Below are positions 9,226 to 16,850 of a DNA stretch of 64,000 nucleotides, in pieces (the first letter of the stretch is position 1; every line of letters starts with the position of its first letter). Source of the stretch: Bog-159 sp963785255 (GTDB lineage: Bacteria; Acidobacteriota; Terriglobia; Bryobacterales; Bryobacteraceae); the NCBI GenBank assembly GCA_963785255.1, contig CAWAUR010000009.1, positions 404,652-468,651 on the forward strand, in the 5' to 3' direction. The position numbers and the translations under genes are program-made. The notes beneath the pieces were generated by a model, which was not told where the DNA came from, did not search any database, and saw only the letters and a program-made list of their open reading frames with translations.

Positions 9226-10350
9226 ATGACACGCAGAGAATGGATCGCTCTCATCAGCACTGCCCCGCTGCTTAAAGCCGTGCCCGGCGCCGCCGCACCC
9301 GCTGCGCCCGTGGCCATCGCCAAGTGCGCTTCTTACGACGAGGATGTGACCGCACGCCTGGCCACGCTATTCGATCAGATCGGCGGCTTGGATCGCATGG
9401 TGCGCGGCAAGACGGTCACCATCAAGCTGAATATGACGGGCAGTCCCGGGCTGCGCGTGGACGGGCGTCCGCCGGGCGTGACGCATTACGTGCATCCGAA
9501 ACTGGTGGGCGCGACGGCGCATCTGCTGGGGCGCGCCGGCGCGCGGCGCATCCGCTTCGTGGAGAGCGCCTGGGCCACCGGCGGTCCGCTGGAAGATTAT
9601 CTGCTCGATTCCGGTTGGAACGTGCGCCAGTTGCTGGCCGCCGCGCCGGGCGTGGAGTTCGAAAACACCAACGCGCTGGGCAAGGGCAAGAGGTACGCGC
9701 GCTTCACGGTGCCGGGCGGGGGCTATCTTTTCCCGGCTTACGATTTGAATCACGCTTACGAGGATACGGACGTTTTCGTCAGCATGGCCAAGCTGAAGAA
9801 TCACGCGACTTGCGGTGTCACGCTTTCGATGAAGAATTGCTTTGGCAATCTGCCCGCGTCCATCTATGGCGACGATGCGGGCGTGGACCAGCCCAACGAA
9901 GATCCCAAAACGGGGCGCGCCAAGACCATGCACGATGGGCAACGGCAGCCTTCCAAGTCGGCGCCCGCGGAGCTGGATGCTTCGTCCAGCCGCGAACCGG
10001 GATATCGCGTCCCGCATATCGTGGCGGACCTGGTGAAGGCGCGGCCCATCGATTTGCAGATTATCGATGGCATCGAATCCATCGCGGGCGGCGAAGGACC
10101 GTGGATCAAGGGCATCCGCCGTGTGCAGCCGGGTGTGCTGCTGGCGGGATTGAATCCGGTATCGACCGATGCGGTGGCTACGGCGGTGATGGGATACGAT
10201 CCCCGTGGCGGGCGCGGCACGGCGCCGTTCCAGACTTGTGAGAATACGCTGCTCCTCGCCGAGCGGCATGGGGTGGGCTCGGCGGACCTCCGCAAAATCG
10301 ATGTGCGCGGCGTGCCGATCGCGGGGGCGTTGTACCGTTATGAAGCATAA
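9226..10350 (+). CDS. DUF362-family protein with export signal
   Basis: 374 residues from ATG 9226. The N-terminus (MTRREWIALISTAPLLKAVP) has paired arginines and a hydrophobic stretch, a Tat-like signal. The body matches DUF362: VTIKLNMTG, FVSMAKLKNHATCGVTLSMKNCFG, QIIDGIESIAGGEGP and NPVSTDAVATAVMGYDP. The biochemical role of DUF362 is not established. The gene overlaps the next (gamma-glutamyltransferase) by 11 bases, so the two are probably translated together. Confidence 0.88.
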   Translation: MTRREWIALISTAPLLKAVPGAAAPAAPVAIAKCASYDEDVTARLATLFDQIGGLDRMVRGKTVTIKLNMTGSPGLRVDGRPPGVTHYVHPKLVGATAHLLGRAGARRIRFVESAWATGGPLEDYLLDSGWNVRQLLAAAPGVEFENTNALGKGKRYARFTVPGGGYLFPAYDLNHAYEDTDVFVSMAKLKNHATCGVTLSMKNCFGNLPASIYGDDAGVDQPNEDPKTGRAKTMHDGQRQPSKSAPAELDASSSREPGYRVPHIVADLVKARPIDLQIIDGIESIAGGEGPWIKGIRRVQPGVLLAGLNPVSTDAVATAVMGYDPRGGRGTAPFQTCENTLLLAERHGVGSADLRKIDVRGVPIAGALYRYEA

Positions 10351-12160
10351 GTGGGGCAGGCTCGTAGCCTGCGGCGGCCTCGTAGGCCGCCCTTCGCGCT
10401 TGGCTCTCGCACTCTTTTCCGCCGCGACCCTCTCCGCGCAATCCAAACTCACCATGTTTCCCCCCGTGCGCGGCATGCACGAGATGGTGGGGTCGTGCAA
10501 TAACTTCGAAGTCGACGCGGGTATGCGCATCCTGGCCGAAGGCGGCAACGCGGTGGATGCGGGCGTCGCGACGACGCTGGCAGCCGGCGTCACGGAGCTC
10601 GATCACTTCGGCCTGGGCGGCGAAATTCCGATTCTGATCAAGCTGGCCGGCAAGCCGGTGGTCGCCATCAGCGGCATCGGCACGGCTCCGGCGCGCGCCA
10701 CGGTGGCTTTCTACGAATCACGGCCGCGCCAGTTGTGGGAGCAGCCGGGCCACATGCCGCCCATGCCCGCCGAAGGCATCTTGGCGTCGCCGGTGCCGGG
10801 TGTGATGGATGGATTGCTGCTGGCGCTGGAGCGCTATGGCACCCTGTCGTTCGCGCAAGTGGCCGGGCCAGCCATCGAATATACGGACGGCTTTCCGGTC
10901 ACCGAAGTGATGTCGGATTGGATTCGCGGGTCGCAGCCGCTGTTGAATCTGTGGCCCACTTCGCGCGAATTCTTCCTGCCGGGCGGGCGGGCGCCGCGGC
11001 GCGGCGAGGTGTTCCGCGAGCCGGCTTTGGGCAAGACTCTGCGCGCGCTGGTGAATGCCGAGGCGGAGGCCAAGGGCAGCCGCGCCGAACGCCTGCAAGC
11101 GGTGCACGATTACTTCTACAAAGGCCCCATCGCGCGCGAGTACGACGGATTTTCGAAGAACAACGGCGGCCTGATTTCTTACGAAGACATGGCCGGTTTC
11201 CATGCCGAGGCGGATACGCCACGCACGGGCACCTATCGCGGCTACGAGATTTTCAAGCCGGGTTTCTGGTCGCAGGGGCCGGTGATGATCGAGATGCTGA
11301 ACATGCTGGAGGGCTACGATCTGCGGGCCATGGGCCATAACACTCCGGCATACATTCACACGCTGGTGGAAGTGATGAAGCTGGCGTTCGCCGATCGCGA
11401 CCGTTATTATGGCGACCCGAAGTTTTCGAAAATTCCGGAAGCCACGCTGCTTTCGAAGGAGTATGCCACCGAACGGCGCAAGCTGATCGATCCGGACCAC
11501 GCGTCGCTTGAGGAGCGTCCCGGCGCGTTCGGTGGGCCGCTGCAGATGCCGGTCTCGAACGAATCGACCGTGGCCGCGCGCGATACCACGTGCGTGAACG
11601 TGGTGGATCGCGAACGCAACATGTTTTCGGCTACGCCGTCGGGCGGATGGCTGCCTTCGGTGATCGCGGGCGATACGGGGCTGGCGATGAGCGAGCGTAT
11701 GCAGACGTTCGTGCTGATCCCCGGGCATCCGAACCAGTTGGCGCCGGGGAAACGGCCGCGAGTGACGCTTAGTCCCATGATCGTGCTGAGGGATGGCAAA
11801 CCCTTTCTGGCGCTCTCCACGCCGGGCGGCGATTTGCAAGATCAGACGCTGCTGCAGGTGTTTCTGAATATTGTGGAGTTCAACATGTCGCCGCAGGAGG
11901 CCATTGAAGCGCCGCGCTTCGATAGCGCGCACCTGTACACATCGTTTGATTTCCACGAATTTCTAGCGGGGAAGCTGAACGTGGAAAAACGCATTCCGCA
12001 GGCGACCATCGAGAAGCTCACGGCCATGGGTCACCGCATCACGGTGGTGGGCGATTGGGCGAATCTATCGGCGCCCACCGCGATTAAGATCGACATGTAC
12101 GATAGCGTGCTAACGGGCGGCGCCGATCCGCGCCGCAGCCGGTTTATCTATGGAAGGTAG
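10340..12160 (+). CDS. Gamma-glutamyltransferase (Ntn hydrolase)
   Basis: 606 residues from ATG 10340. The precursor would self-cleave to two subunits at DTTCVNVVD near residue 416, the threonine there being the predicted nucleophile. Other family blocks are GGNAVDAGVATTLAAG, GLGGEIPILI, SPVPGVMDGLL, LAFADRDRYYGDP, TLSPMIVLRDGKPF and STPGGDLQDQTLLQV. It acts on glutathione or gamma-glutamyl compounds, probably in the periplasm. The expected THFSV block is altered to TCVNV, so substrate preference may differ. The signal peptide is encoded in part by a hairpin repeat (10351-10391). The 3' end abuts a palindrome. Confidence 0.92.
   Translation: MKHKWGRLVACGGLVGRPSRLALALFSAATLSAQSKLTMFPPVRGMHEMVGSCNNFEVDAGMRILAEGGNAVDAGVATTLAAGVTELDHFGLGGEIPILIKLAGKPVVAISGIGTAPARATVAFYESRPRQLWEQPGHMPPMPAEGILASPVPGVMDGLLLALERYGTLSFAQVAGPAIEYTDGFPVTEVMSDWIRGSQPLLNLWPTSREFFLPGGRAPRRGEVFREPALGKTLRALVNAEAEAKGSRAERLQAVHDYFYKGPIAREYDGFSKNNGGLISYEDMAGFHAEADTPRTGTYRGYEIFKPGFWSQGPVMIEMLNMLEGYDLRAMGHNTPAYIHTLVEVMKLAFADRDRYYGDPKFSKIPEATLLSKEYATERRKLIDPDHASLEERPGAFGGPLQMPVSNESTVAARDTTCVNVVDRERNMFSATPSGGWLPSVIAGDTGLAMSERMQTFVLIPGHPNQLAPGKRPRVTLSPMIVLRDGKPFLALSTPGGDLQDQTLLQVFLNIVEFNMSPQEAIEAPRFDSAHLYTSFDFHEFLAGKLNVEKRIPQATIEKLTAMGHRITVVGDWANLSAPTAIKIDMYDSVLTGGADPRRSRFIYGR
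10351..10391. repeat. Hairpin repeat family B inside a coding region
   Basis: GTGGGGCAGGCTcgtAGCCT continues GCGGCGGCCTcgtAGGCCGC. It is the same two-hairpin unit found intergenically at 8138 and 31593, but here it lies in frame between the ATG and the hydrophobic core of the gamma-glutamyltransferase signal peptide. Confidence 0.9.
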
Positions 12161-12185
12161 GACAGGCCTCCTGGCCTGTCGTTTT
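12161..12185 (+). terminator. Palindrome with T-rich tail after the GGT gene
   Basis: GACAGGCCtcctGGCCTGTC (12161-12180) is an 8-bp perfect stem starting at the base after the stop, followed by GTTTTC. It may terminate the DUF362/GGT transcript. A diverged relative (AGGACAGGCC with GGTCTGTCCT) is at 31657-31680, so it is also a dispersed repeat. Confidence 0.55.
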
Positions 12186-12199
12186 CTTAGAGGCAGCCA

Positions 12200-12466
12200 A
12201 TGACTATCACGATTGAACTCGCGCCTGAGCTTCAGGCCGAGCTCGCCCGCCAAGCTGCGACGCATGGAGTTGAGCTTGACGTGTATGCCGCCAGCCTACT
12301 TGAGGGTGCCGCCTATGGGCCCGTTGCACCTGACAAACCCCCTGCATCTGCGCCCGCTCCTGAGGTCATCGACGCGATAGAGCGGCTGAAGAGCTTTGGA
12401 AAAAGCAACGGACCCTCGCTCGGCGGCATGACGATTCGCCAATTACGCCACGAGGCGCGCCCGTGA
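12200..12466 (+). CDS. Antitoxin-like protein of a broken VapBC locus
   Basis: 88 residues (MTITIELAPELQAELARQAA, then HGVELDVYAASLLEGA), a short DNA-binding-type N-terminus as in VapB/ribbon-helix-helix antitoxins, then a Pro/Ala linker and a C-terminal toxin-binding-like helix. Its stop TGA overlaps a GTG start for a PIN-domain toxin, the usual arrangement. AGAGGCAG upstream is a plausible ribosome site. Because the toxin is cut short, it may now be an orphan antitoxin. Confidence 0.7.
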   Translation: MTITIELAPELQAELARQAATHGVELDVYAASLLEGAAYGPVAPDKPPASAPAPEVIDAIERLKSFGKSNGPSLGGMTIRQLRHEARP

Positions 12467-12618
12467 ACCGCATTGTCATTGATGCTTCGGTGACTTTGTC
12501 GTGGTGCTTTAAGGATTCGGCAGCGGGCTATTTTCGTTTATGTTCAGGATGGTCCGCTAGCCATTCGCCGGTGACCACGTTCCCCATCGATCCGGCCGAG
12601 AGGTCCTCCACGTACTGA
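12463..12618 (+). pseudogene. Truncated VapC-like PIN toxin
   Basis: GTG at 12463 overlaps the antitoxin stop. Residues 1-18 (MNRIVIDASVTLSWCFKD) are a good PIN N-terminus, including the first catalytic Asp in IDAS. Similarity ends near 12520. The frame then runs through antisense sequence of the next gene to a stop at 12618. The other three acidic residues of the PIN site are absent, so it cannot be an active RNase. Confidence 0.8.
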
Positions 12619-12749
12619 CCGGGCCTGATCTGTTTCGCGATTTCGATCAACGCCCCTTCGAACATCTTTCTGGGGTAACGAGTCTGTACGCGCTCTGGAG
12701 GGTCACCGTCTTTTATCTCCAACCGGTATTGGTCGGCCTTTTTATTCAT
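12528..12749 (-). CDS. Small hypothetical protein (73 aa)
   Basis: Charged small protein (MNKKADQYRLEIKDGDPPER start) with GAGAGGAGG about 10 bases upstream of the ATG, a strong ribosome site. No family is recognised. Its 3' end covers the point where the PIN toxin at 12463 is truncated, so this gene may have arrived with the DNA that broke the toxin. Confidence 0.55.
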   Translation of the reverse strand: MNKKADQYRLEIKDGDPPERVQTRYPRKMFEGALIEIAKQIRPGQYVEDLSAGSMGNVVTGEWLADHPEHKRK

Positions 12750-12892
12750 AGCTCGGACCCTCCTCTCTTTGCAACCGAAGCAGTCTTAATGTAAGAAGGC
12801 CCGGATCTTCTGGGCCAAGTCACGTTTCAGAGCAGCCCCCACCGGCGCTCTTGCGGACAAGACCACCGGCAGCCTGCTCCACGCGATGACGG

Positions 12893-13636
12893 CTACCGCA
12901 CTACGTTCCTGGACCTGCCGTCCGGCCCAGTGATCAGGACGGCGCCGCCCTTGTCGTCGGCAGCGATTACCACGCTCCCCTTCTTGGGATCTGCTGTGCT
13001 CACAGTCACCACCGGCACGTTATCGTTCTTTACTCCAACTGCGGCCCGCATGACCGAATTGGAGTCCCACATCGCCAGCCTGGGGCCTCGATCCGTTAGT
13101 TCCAGACCGGCCCGAGGTCGCGCCTGTTCGTCGTGGAGGGAAATGCTAGGTCCTTCACCCGTGACGTCCAAGACCGCCCGAGGCCGCCCTTGTTTGTCCG
13201 CAATTGTGACTGTGGCGCCCTCGTCCTTGACCTCCAAGATCGCCCCTGGCCGCCCCTGTTTGTCCGCAAGCTGAACGTACGAATTGTCGTTGTCGGCAAC
13301 CCCAAACGACGCGCCGACCTGCCCATTGCTTCTGAAAACGACCACACCGTTGAGGCTGCCGATATCCGCGGTAGTGAGCGCAGCCCGAACGCGGTGCCGG
13401 GTGTCGTAGAGTGTCAATGCCGCCCCCGACCCCAATCCATCCAGTGTAGCGAGTTCCTGGCCTTGCGGTCCGCGCAGGATGAACTTCTCAGCCTCCAGAG
13501 TCCGCCTGGAAGGCGTCTGTCCAACCAGCAGGGATGTGGCGACCGCGAAGCCAACGCAGGCGATCACGGCCCGATTCTGCCTGCGGAGCTTCCGCTCCAG
13601 TTGCCCTATTCTCTCGCTTGTGCTCTGAACCGGCAT
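12893..13636 (-). CDS. Membrane-anchored protein with 22-residue repeats
   Basis: 247 residues. An N-terminal coiled coil (RIGQLERKLRRQNR) leads into one TM helix (AVIACVGFAVATSLLVG). The rest is a periplasmic repeat region with period 22: DKQGRPGAILEV, DKQGRPRAVLDV, DEQARPRAGLEL, DSNSVMRAAVGV, each followed by a short variable beta segment. Upstream units are more diverged. The pattern suggests a beta-solenoid or stacked hairpins. Function unknown. The repeats are also visible in DNA (tgtttgtccgca copies near 13190 and 13257). Confidence 0.75.
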   Translation of the reverse strand: MPVQSTSERIGQLERKLRRQNRAVIACVGFAVATSLLVGQTPSRRTLEAEKFILRGPQGQELATLDGLGSGAALTLYDTRHRVRAALTTADIGSLNGVVVFRSNGQVGASFGVADNDNSYVQLADKQGRPGAILEVKDEGATVTIADKQGRPRAVLDVTGEGPSISLHDEQARPRAGLELTDRGPRLAMWDSNSVMRAAVGVKNDNVPVVTVSTADPKKGSVVIAADDKGGAVLITGPDGRSRNVVR

Positions 13637-13805
13637 AGCTTTCTCCTGTCTTCGTGGTTCAACCCAGTTTAAGGCGTACCCGCACAGTTCCTCGCCCCAC
13701 GTCTAGCGTGATTCGCCGGGCCGCATCGGTCACAGTTTGCGAAACAGACATCTGAAGCACGCCAACCACGCGCGATTCGAGCGGATTCCGAGAGTGTTTC
13801 AAAGC

Positions 13806-14000
13806 TTACCCCCTGTGAAACGCGTAATTGAGAAGGGAAAAAATCAACTCAACCAAAACAAAAACGGTGATGGCCGCTTCCATCGTTATTGACCACGTTT
13901 CCCTGCGTTCCGCGCGGTCATATTGCTCTGTAAGCCACTCCGCAGCGGCCATTCGGTATTGCGCATTCTCGTACAGGGTCTTCAACGGCTCTGTCGTCAT
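13806..14000 (-). CDS. Small single-TM protein
   Basis: 64 residues from ATG 14000 (MTTEPLKTLYENAQYRMAAA). A charged helix is followed by one TM segment (AAITVFVLVELIFSLLNYAF). The helical part faintly resembles the C-terminal tail of DUF155/RMD1-type proteins, but this is weak. It is divergent from the FRG gene at 14129 with 128 bases between them. Confidence 0.5.
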   Translation of the reverse strand: MTTEPLKTLYENAQYRMAAAEWLTEQYDRAERRETWSITMEAAITVFVLVELIFSLLNYAFHRG

Positions 14001-14128
14001 AGGCCCCGAAAGGCCACTATAGAGGACGGCGCTGACGGGTAGCACGCAACAAAATGCGCGGCAAGGGAAGGACGATGGCACCCTCGTGATCGCTTGCTCC
14101 CTGCGAATGATGGGAAAATAATGGGACG

Positions 14129-14980
14129 ATGACGCCCACCGCCCCGACGATCTACAAACAACACCGCCTCGAATCGTGGGACGATTTTCTGCGGATCATC
14201 ACGGGCTCGCCGTATTCCAACTGGGCGTTTCGCGGGCATCGCAAGGAAGCCTGGCCGCTGGCCAGCGCGCTCTCGCGCTACTTCCATAATTTTCACATCG
14301 ACCGGCGCGCTTGGCCGCAGCAGGAAGGACGCATCCTGCGCGTGTTCAAGCGCAAGGCGCATCAATTTTTGGCGCAGCCACCCGATCCCGACGACGATTT
14401 TCAATGGCTGGCGCTGATGCAGCATCACGGCGCGCCTACGCGTCTGCTCGATTTCACCTGGTCGCCGTACGTGGCGGCCTTCTTCGCGCTGGAGCGCGCC
14501 ACCGGCGACGCGGCCGTATGGGCGCTCAACCCCGCGAATATCAGCGCGGGCGGCATCCGGCGTTCGCCCAAATCGCGCAAGGCCGCCATCACCACGCGCT
14601 CCATGGACCCGCGCCACAAAGGCAATTTCGCGCGCTATTTCCTGAAGGGCGACCGCGAATTCATCTGGCTGGGCGAGCCCGATACCATGAATCGCCGCCT
14701 GATTGCGCAGTCCGGCACTTTCGCGCTGCCGGGCGTGCTCGACAAGCCCATGGAAGAGATCGTGCACCAATACCGCGATCCGAAGAATATGATGGCGAAG
14801 TTCGTCCTGCCCGCCGGCAAGGTGCGCGAAACCGGCTTGCGAGAGTTATACCGCATGAACATCACTTATGCCACGCTGTTTCCCGATCTGGATGGCCTGG
14901 CGCGCTCGCTGGCCTACGAGTTGGAGTTCCACTGGGCTTACAATCCGCGCACCATGGAATCATTCCACACGGACGAATGA
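14129..14980 (+). CDS. FRG-domain protein
   Basis: 283 residues. The FRG core is plain: SNWAFRGHRKEAWPLASALS, then WLALMQHHGAPTRLLDFTWS and PYVAAFFALE. FRG domains occur in many phage-defence and toxin-like proteins, with uncertain chemistry. The stop overlaps the ATG of an ATP-grasp gene by 4 bases (ATGA), so the two are translationally coupled. A ribosome site is not obvious upstream (atgatgggaaaataatggg). Confidence 0.88.
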   Translation: MTPTAPTIYKQHRLESWDDFLRIITGSPYSNWAFRGHRKEAWPLASALSRYFHNFHIDRRAWPQQEGRILRVFKRKAHQFLAQPPDPDDDFQWLALMQHHGAPTRLLDFTWSPYVAAFFALERATGDAAVWALNPANISAGGIRRSPKSRKAAITTRSMDPRHKGNFARYFLKGDREFIWLGEPDTMNRRLIAQSGTFALPGVLDKPMEEIVHQYRDPKNMMAKFVLPAGKVRETGLRELYRMNITYATLFPDLDGLARSLAYELEFHWAYNPRTMESFHTDE

Positions 14981-16200
14981 CGATGCCGCGGCTGTTACTC
15001 TTCGCGGCCACCACCGGCTACCAGATCCGCGTGTTCGCGGAGGCGGCGCAGCGGCTTGGTGTGGATCTCACGCTCGCCACGGATCGCTGCCACGTACTCG
15101 AAGATCCGTGGGGCGATCGCGCCATTCCGGTACGCTTCGGCGACGTGGCGGGGTCGCTCGAAGCCTTACGCGCACGGCAGTTCGATGCGGTCGCGGCAGT
15201 GGGCGACGAGCCTGCCGTACTGGCGGCGGAAGCGGCAGCCGCCTTCGGGATTCCCTTTCATCCACCGGCGGCCGTGCGCGCCTGCCACGATAAATACGCC
15301 GCCCGCGAATTGTTTCAAGCGGCCGGATTGCCGGTGCCCGCATTCTTCCGCGTACCGCTCGCCGATCCGCCCGAAGCAGCCGCGCGCCGTGCGCCTTACC
15401 CCTGCGTATTGAAGCCGCTTATTCTGTCCGGCAGCCGTGGCGTGATCCGCGCTAATAACGCGGATGAATTCGCGGCCGCGTTCGCGCGCATCAAGGCGCT
15501 GTTGCGGAACTCGGCCGGCGAACATCTGCAAGTGGAATCCTATATCCCGGGCTGCGAATTCGCGGTGGAAGGCATTGTCACGCGCGGCGCGGTGCGCGTG
15601 CTGGCTATCTTCGATAAGCCCGACCCGCTGGAAGGTCCGTTCTTCGAAGAGACGATTTACGCGACGCCCTCGCGCGAGAGCGGTGCCGCGCAATCCGCCA
15701 TGTGCGAGTCGGTCGAGCGGGCCGTTCGCGCGCTGGGCTTATATCACGGCCCCTTCCACGCCGAGCTGCGCTTCAATGAGCACGGCGTGTGGATGCTGGA
15801 AGTAGCCGCGCGGCCGATCGGCGGCCTGTGCTCAAAGGCGCTGCGTTTCGGCGACGGCATGCCGCTTGAGGAACTGTTGCTGCGGCACGCGATCGGCGAA
15901 AACATCGCCGCGCTGCGGCTGACCGATGGCGCCTCCGGCGTGATGATGATCCCGATTCCGCGAGGCGGCGTGTATGAAGATGCCGCGGGCATGGAGGACG
16001 CGCGCGCGGTGGAAGGTGTGGACGATGTCATCATCACCGCGAAGCAGGGTCAAATGCTATTGCCGCTGCCGGAAGGCGGATCGTATCTGGGGTTCATCTT
16101 CGCCCGCGGCGTAGATCCGGCGGAAGTGGAACAGTCGCTGCGGCGCGCGCATGCGAAACTGAGTTTCCGAATCGCTATGTCGCTGCCGACGTTACGATAA
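14977..16200 (+). CDS. ATP-grasp domain enzyme
   Basis: 407 residues from the ATG that overlaps the FRG stop. An N-terminal preATP-grasp fold (LLLFAATTGYQIRVFAEAAQ) is followed by the ATP-grasp core: HDKYAARELFQAAGLPVPAF, PCVLKPLILSGSRGVI, LQVESYIPGCEFAVEG and FHAELRFNEHGVWMLEVAAR, then PIGG. ATP-grasp enzymes ligate a carboxylate to an amine or thiol through an acyl-phosphate. The closest look is to BL00235/carnosine-synthase-type peptide ligases. Substrate unknown. Directly followed by a DUF4760 gene. Confidence 0.88.
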   Translation: MTMPRLLLFAATTGYQIRVFAEAAQRLGVDLTLATDRCHVLEDPWGDRAIPVRFGDVAGSLEALRARQFDAVAAVGDEPAVLAAEAAAAFGIPFHPPAAVRACHDKYAARELFQAAGLPVPAFFRVPLADPPEAAARRAPYPCVLKPLILSGSRGVIRANNADEFAAAFARIKALLRNSAGEHLQVESYIPGCEFAVEGIVTRGAVRVLAIFDKPDPLEGPFFEETIYATPSRESGAAQSAMCESVERAVRALGLYHGPFHAELRFNEHGVWMLEVAARPIGGLCSKALRFGDGMPLEELLLRHAIGENIAALRLTDGASGVMMIPIPRGGVYEDAAGMEDARAVEGVDDVIITAKQGQMLLPLPEGGSYLGFIFARGVDPAEVEQSLRRAHAKLSFRIAMSLPTLR

Positions 16201-16221
16201 GTGACCCTGCTGTGGTTGCTG

Positions 16222-16227
16222 TATAAT
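16222..16227 (+). promoter_or_regulatory. Possible -10 box, leaderless start
   Basis: A perfect TATAAT lies six bases before ATG 16234, so a transcript from it would begin at or beside the start codon. No good -35 box is visible. Low certainty. Confidence 0.3.
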
Positions 16228-16233
16228 TCATGC

Positions 16234-16758
16234 ATGGCCCGCCAATTTCATTTTCGACTGTCGGCCCCATGGCTAGGCGCTATCGTGACGATTGGGATCG
16301 CGGCCGTGATCGTCCACTACTTTTGGTTCGATGGCAGAAAGACAATCGAGTTTGGCGCCGCAGTAATCGGCGGAGGGGCGGCGGTATATGCGCTGTTATT
16401 GAATGTCCAAACCAGGCGGGCGGCGGCCGCAGCCGAGTTTATCAAACGCTACAACAGCCCCGATTTCGCCGTATACCGCACGGAGATGGGGAGAGCGCTA
16501 CAACTCGGCAAGGTAGACGCAGTGAACCTAGAATATATTCGCACAGCTCTAAGCTTCTACAAGGAAATGTCGATCTCGATTCGTCGCAACGAAGCCGATG
16601 AGGATATTCTTAAGGAATTCTTCCACACCCCAGCAGTTCGGTTCTGGGCGGTATCGAGGCGTTGGATTCAGCAGCGACGAGATGCCAATGACCAGCAAAG
16701 CCTTTACGAATGGTACGAGGAACTCGCTACCAAGCGGGGCTGGGACTGTACATCGTAA
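16234..16758 (+). CDS. DUF4760-like membrane protein
   Basis: 174 residues from ATG 16234 (a GTG at 16201 is an alternative, directly after the ATP-grasp stop). Two N-terminal TM helices (APWLGAIVTIGIAAVIVHYF and TIEFGAAVIGGGAAVYALLL) precede a cytoplasmic helical domain (AAAEFIKRYNSPDFAVYRTE, then FYKEMSISIRRNEADEDILK). This layout fits DUF4760. Function unknown. It may belong to the FRG/ATP-grasp group or have its own promoter. Confidence 0.7.
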   Translation: MARQFHFRLSAPWLGAIVTIGIAAVIVHYFWFDGRKTIEFGAAVIGGGAAVYALLLNVQTRRAAAAAEFIKRYNSPDFAVYRTEMGRALQLGKVDAVNLEYIRTALSFYKEMSISIRRNEADEDILKEFFHTPAVRFWAVSRRWIQQRRDANDQQSLYEWYEELATKRGWDCTS

Positions 16759-16850
16759 AACGCTCTAGGTCTGGATCGGAAAGGGATCGGTGTCGAATAG
16801 CTGTTTCATACCACCTGCCTCCATGACGAGTATAGCACGTGACGAACGCG

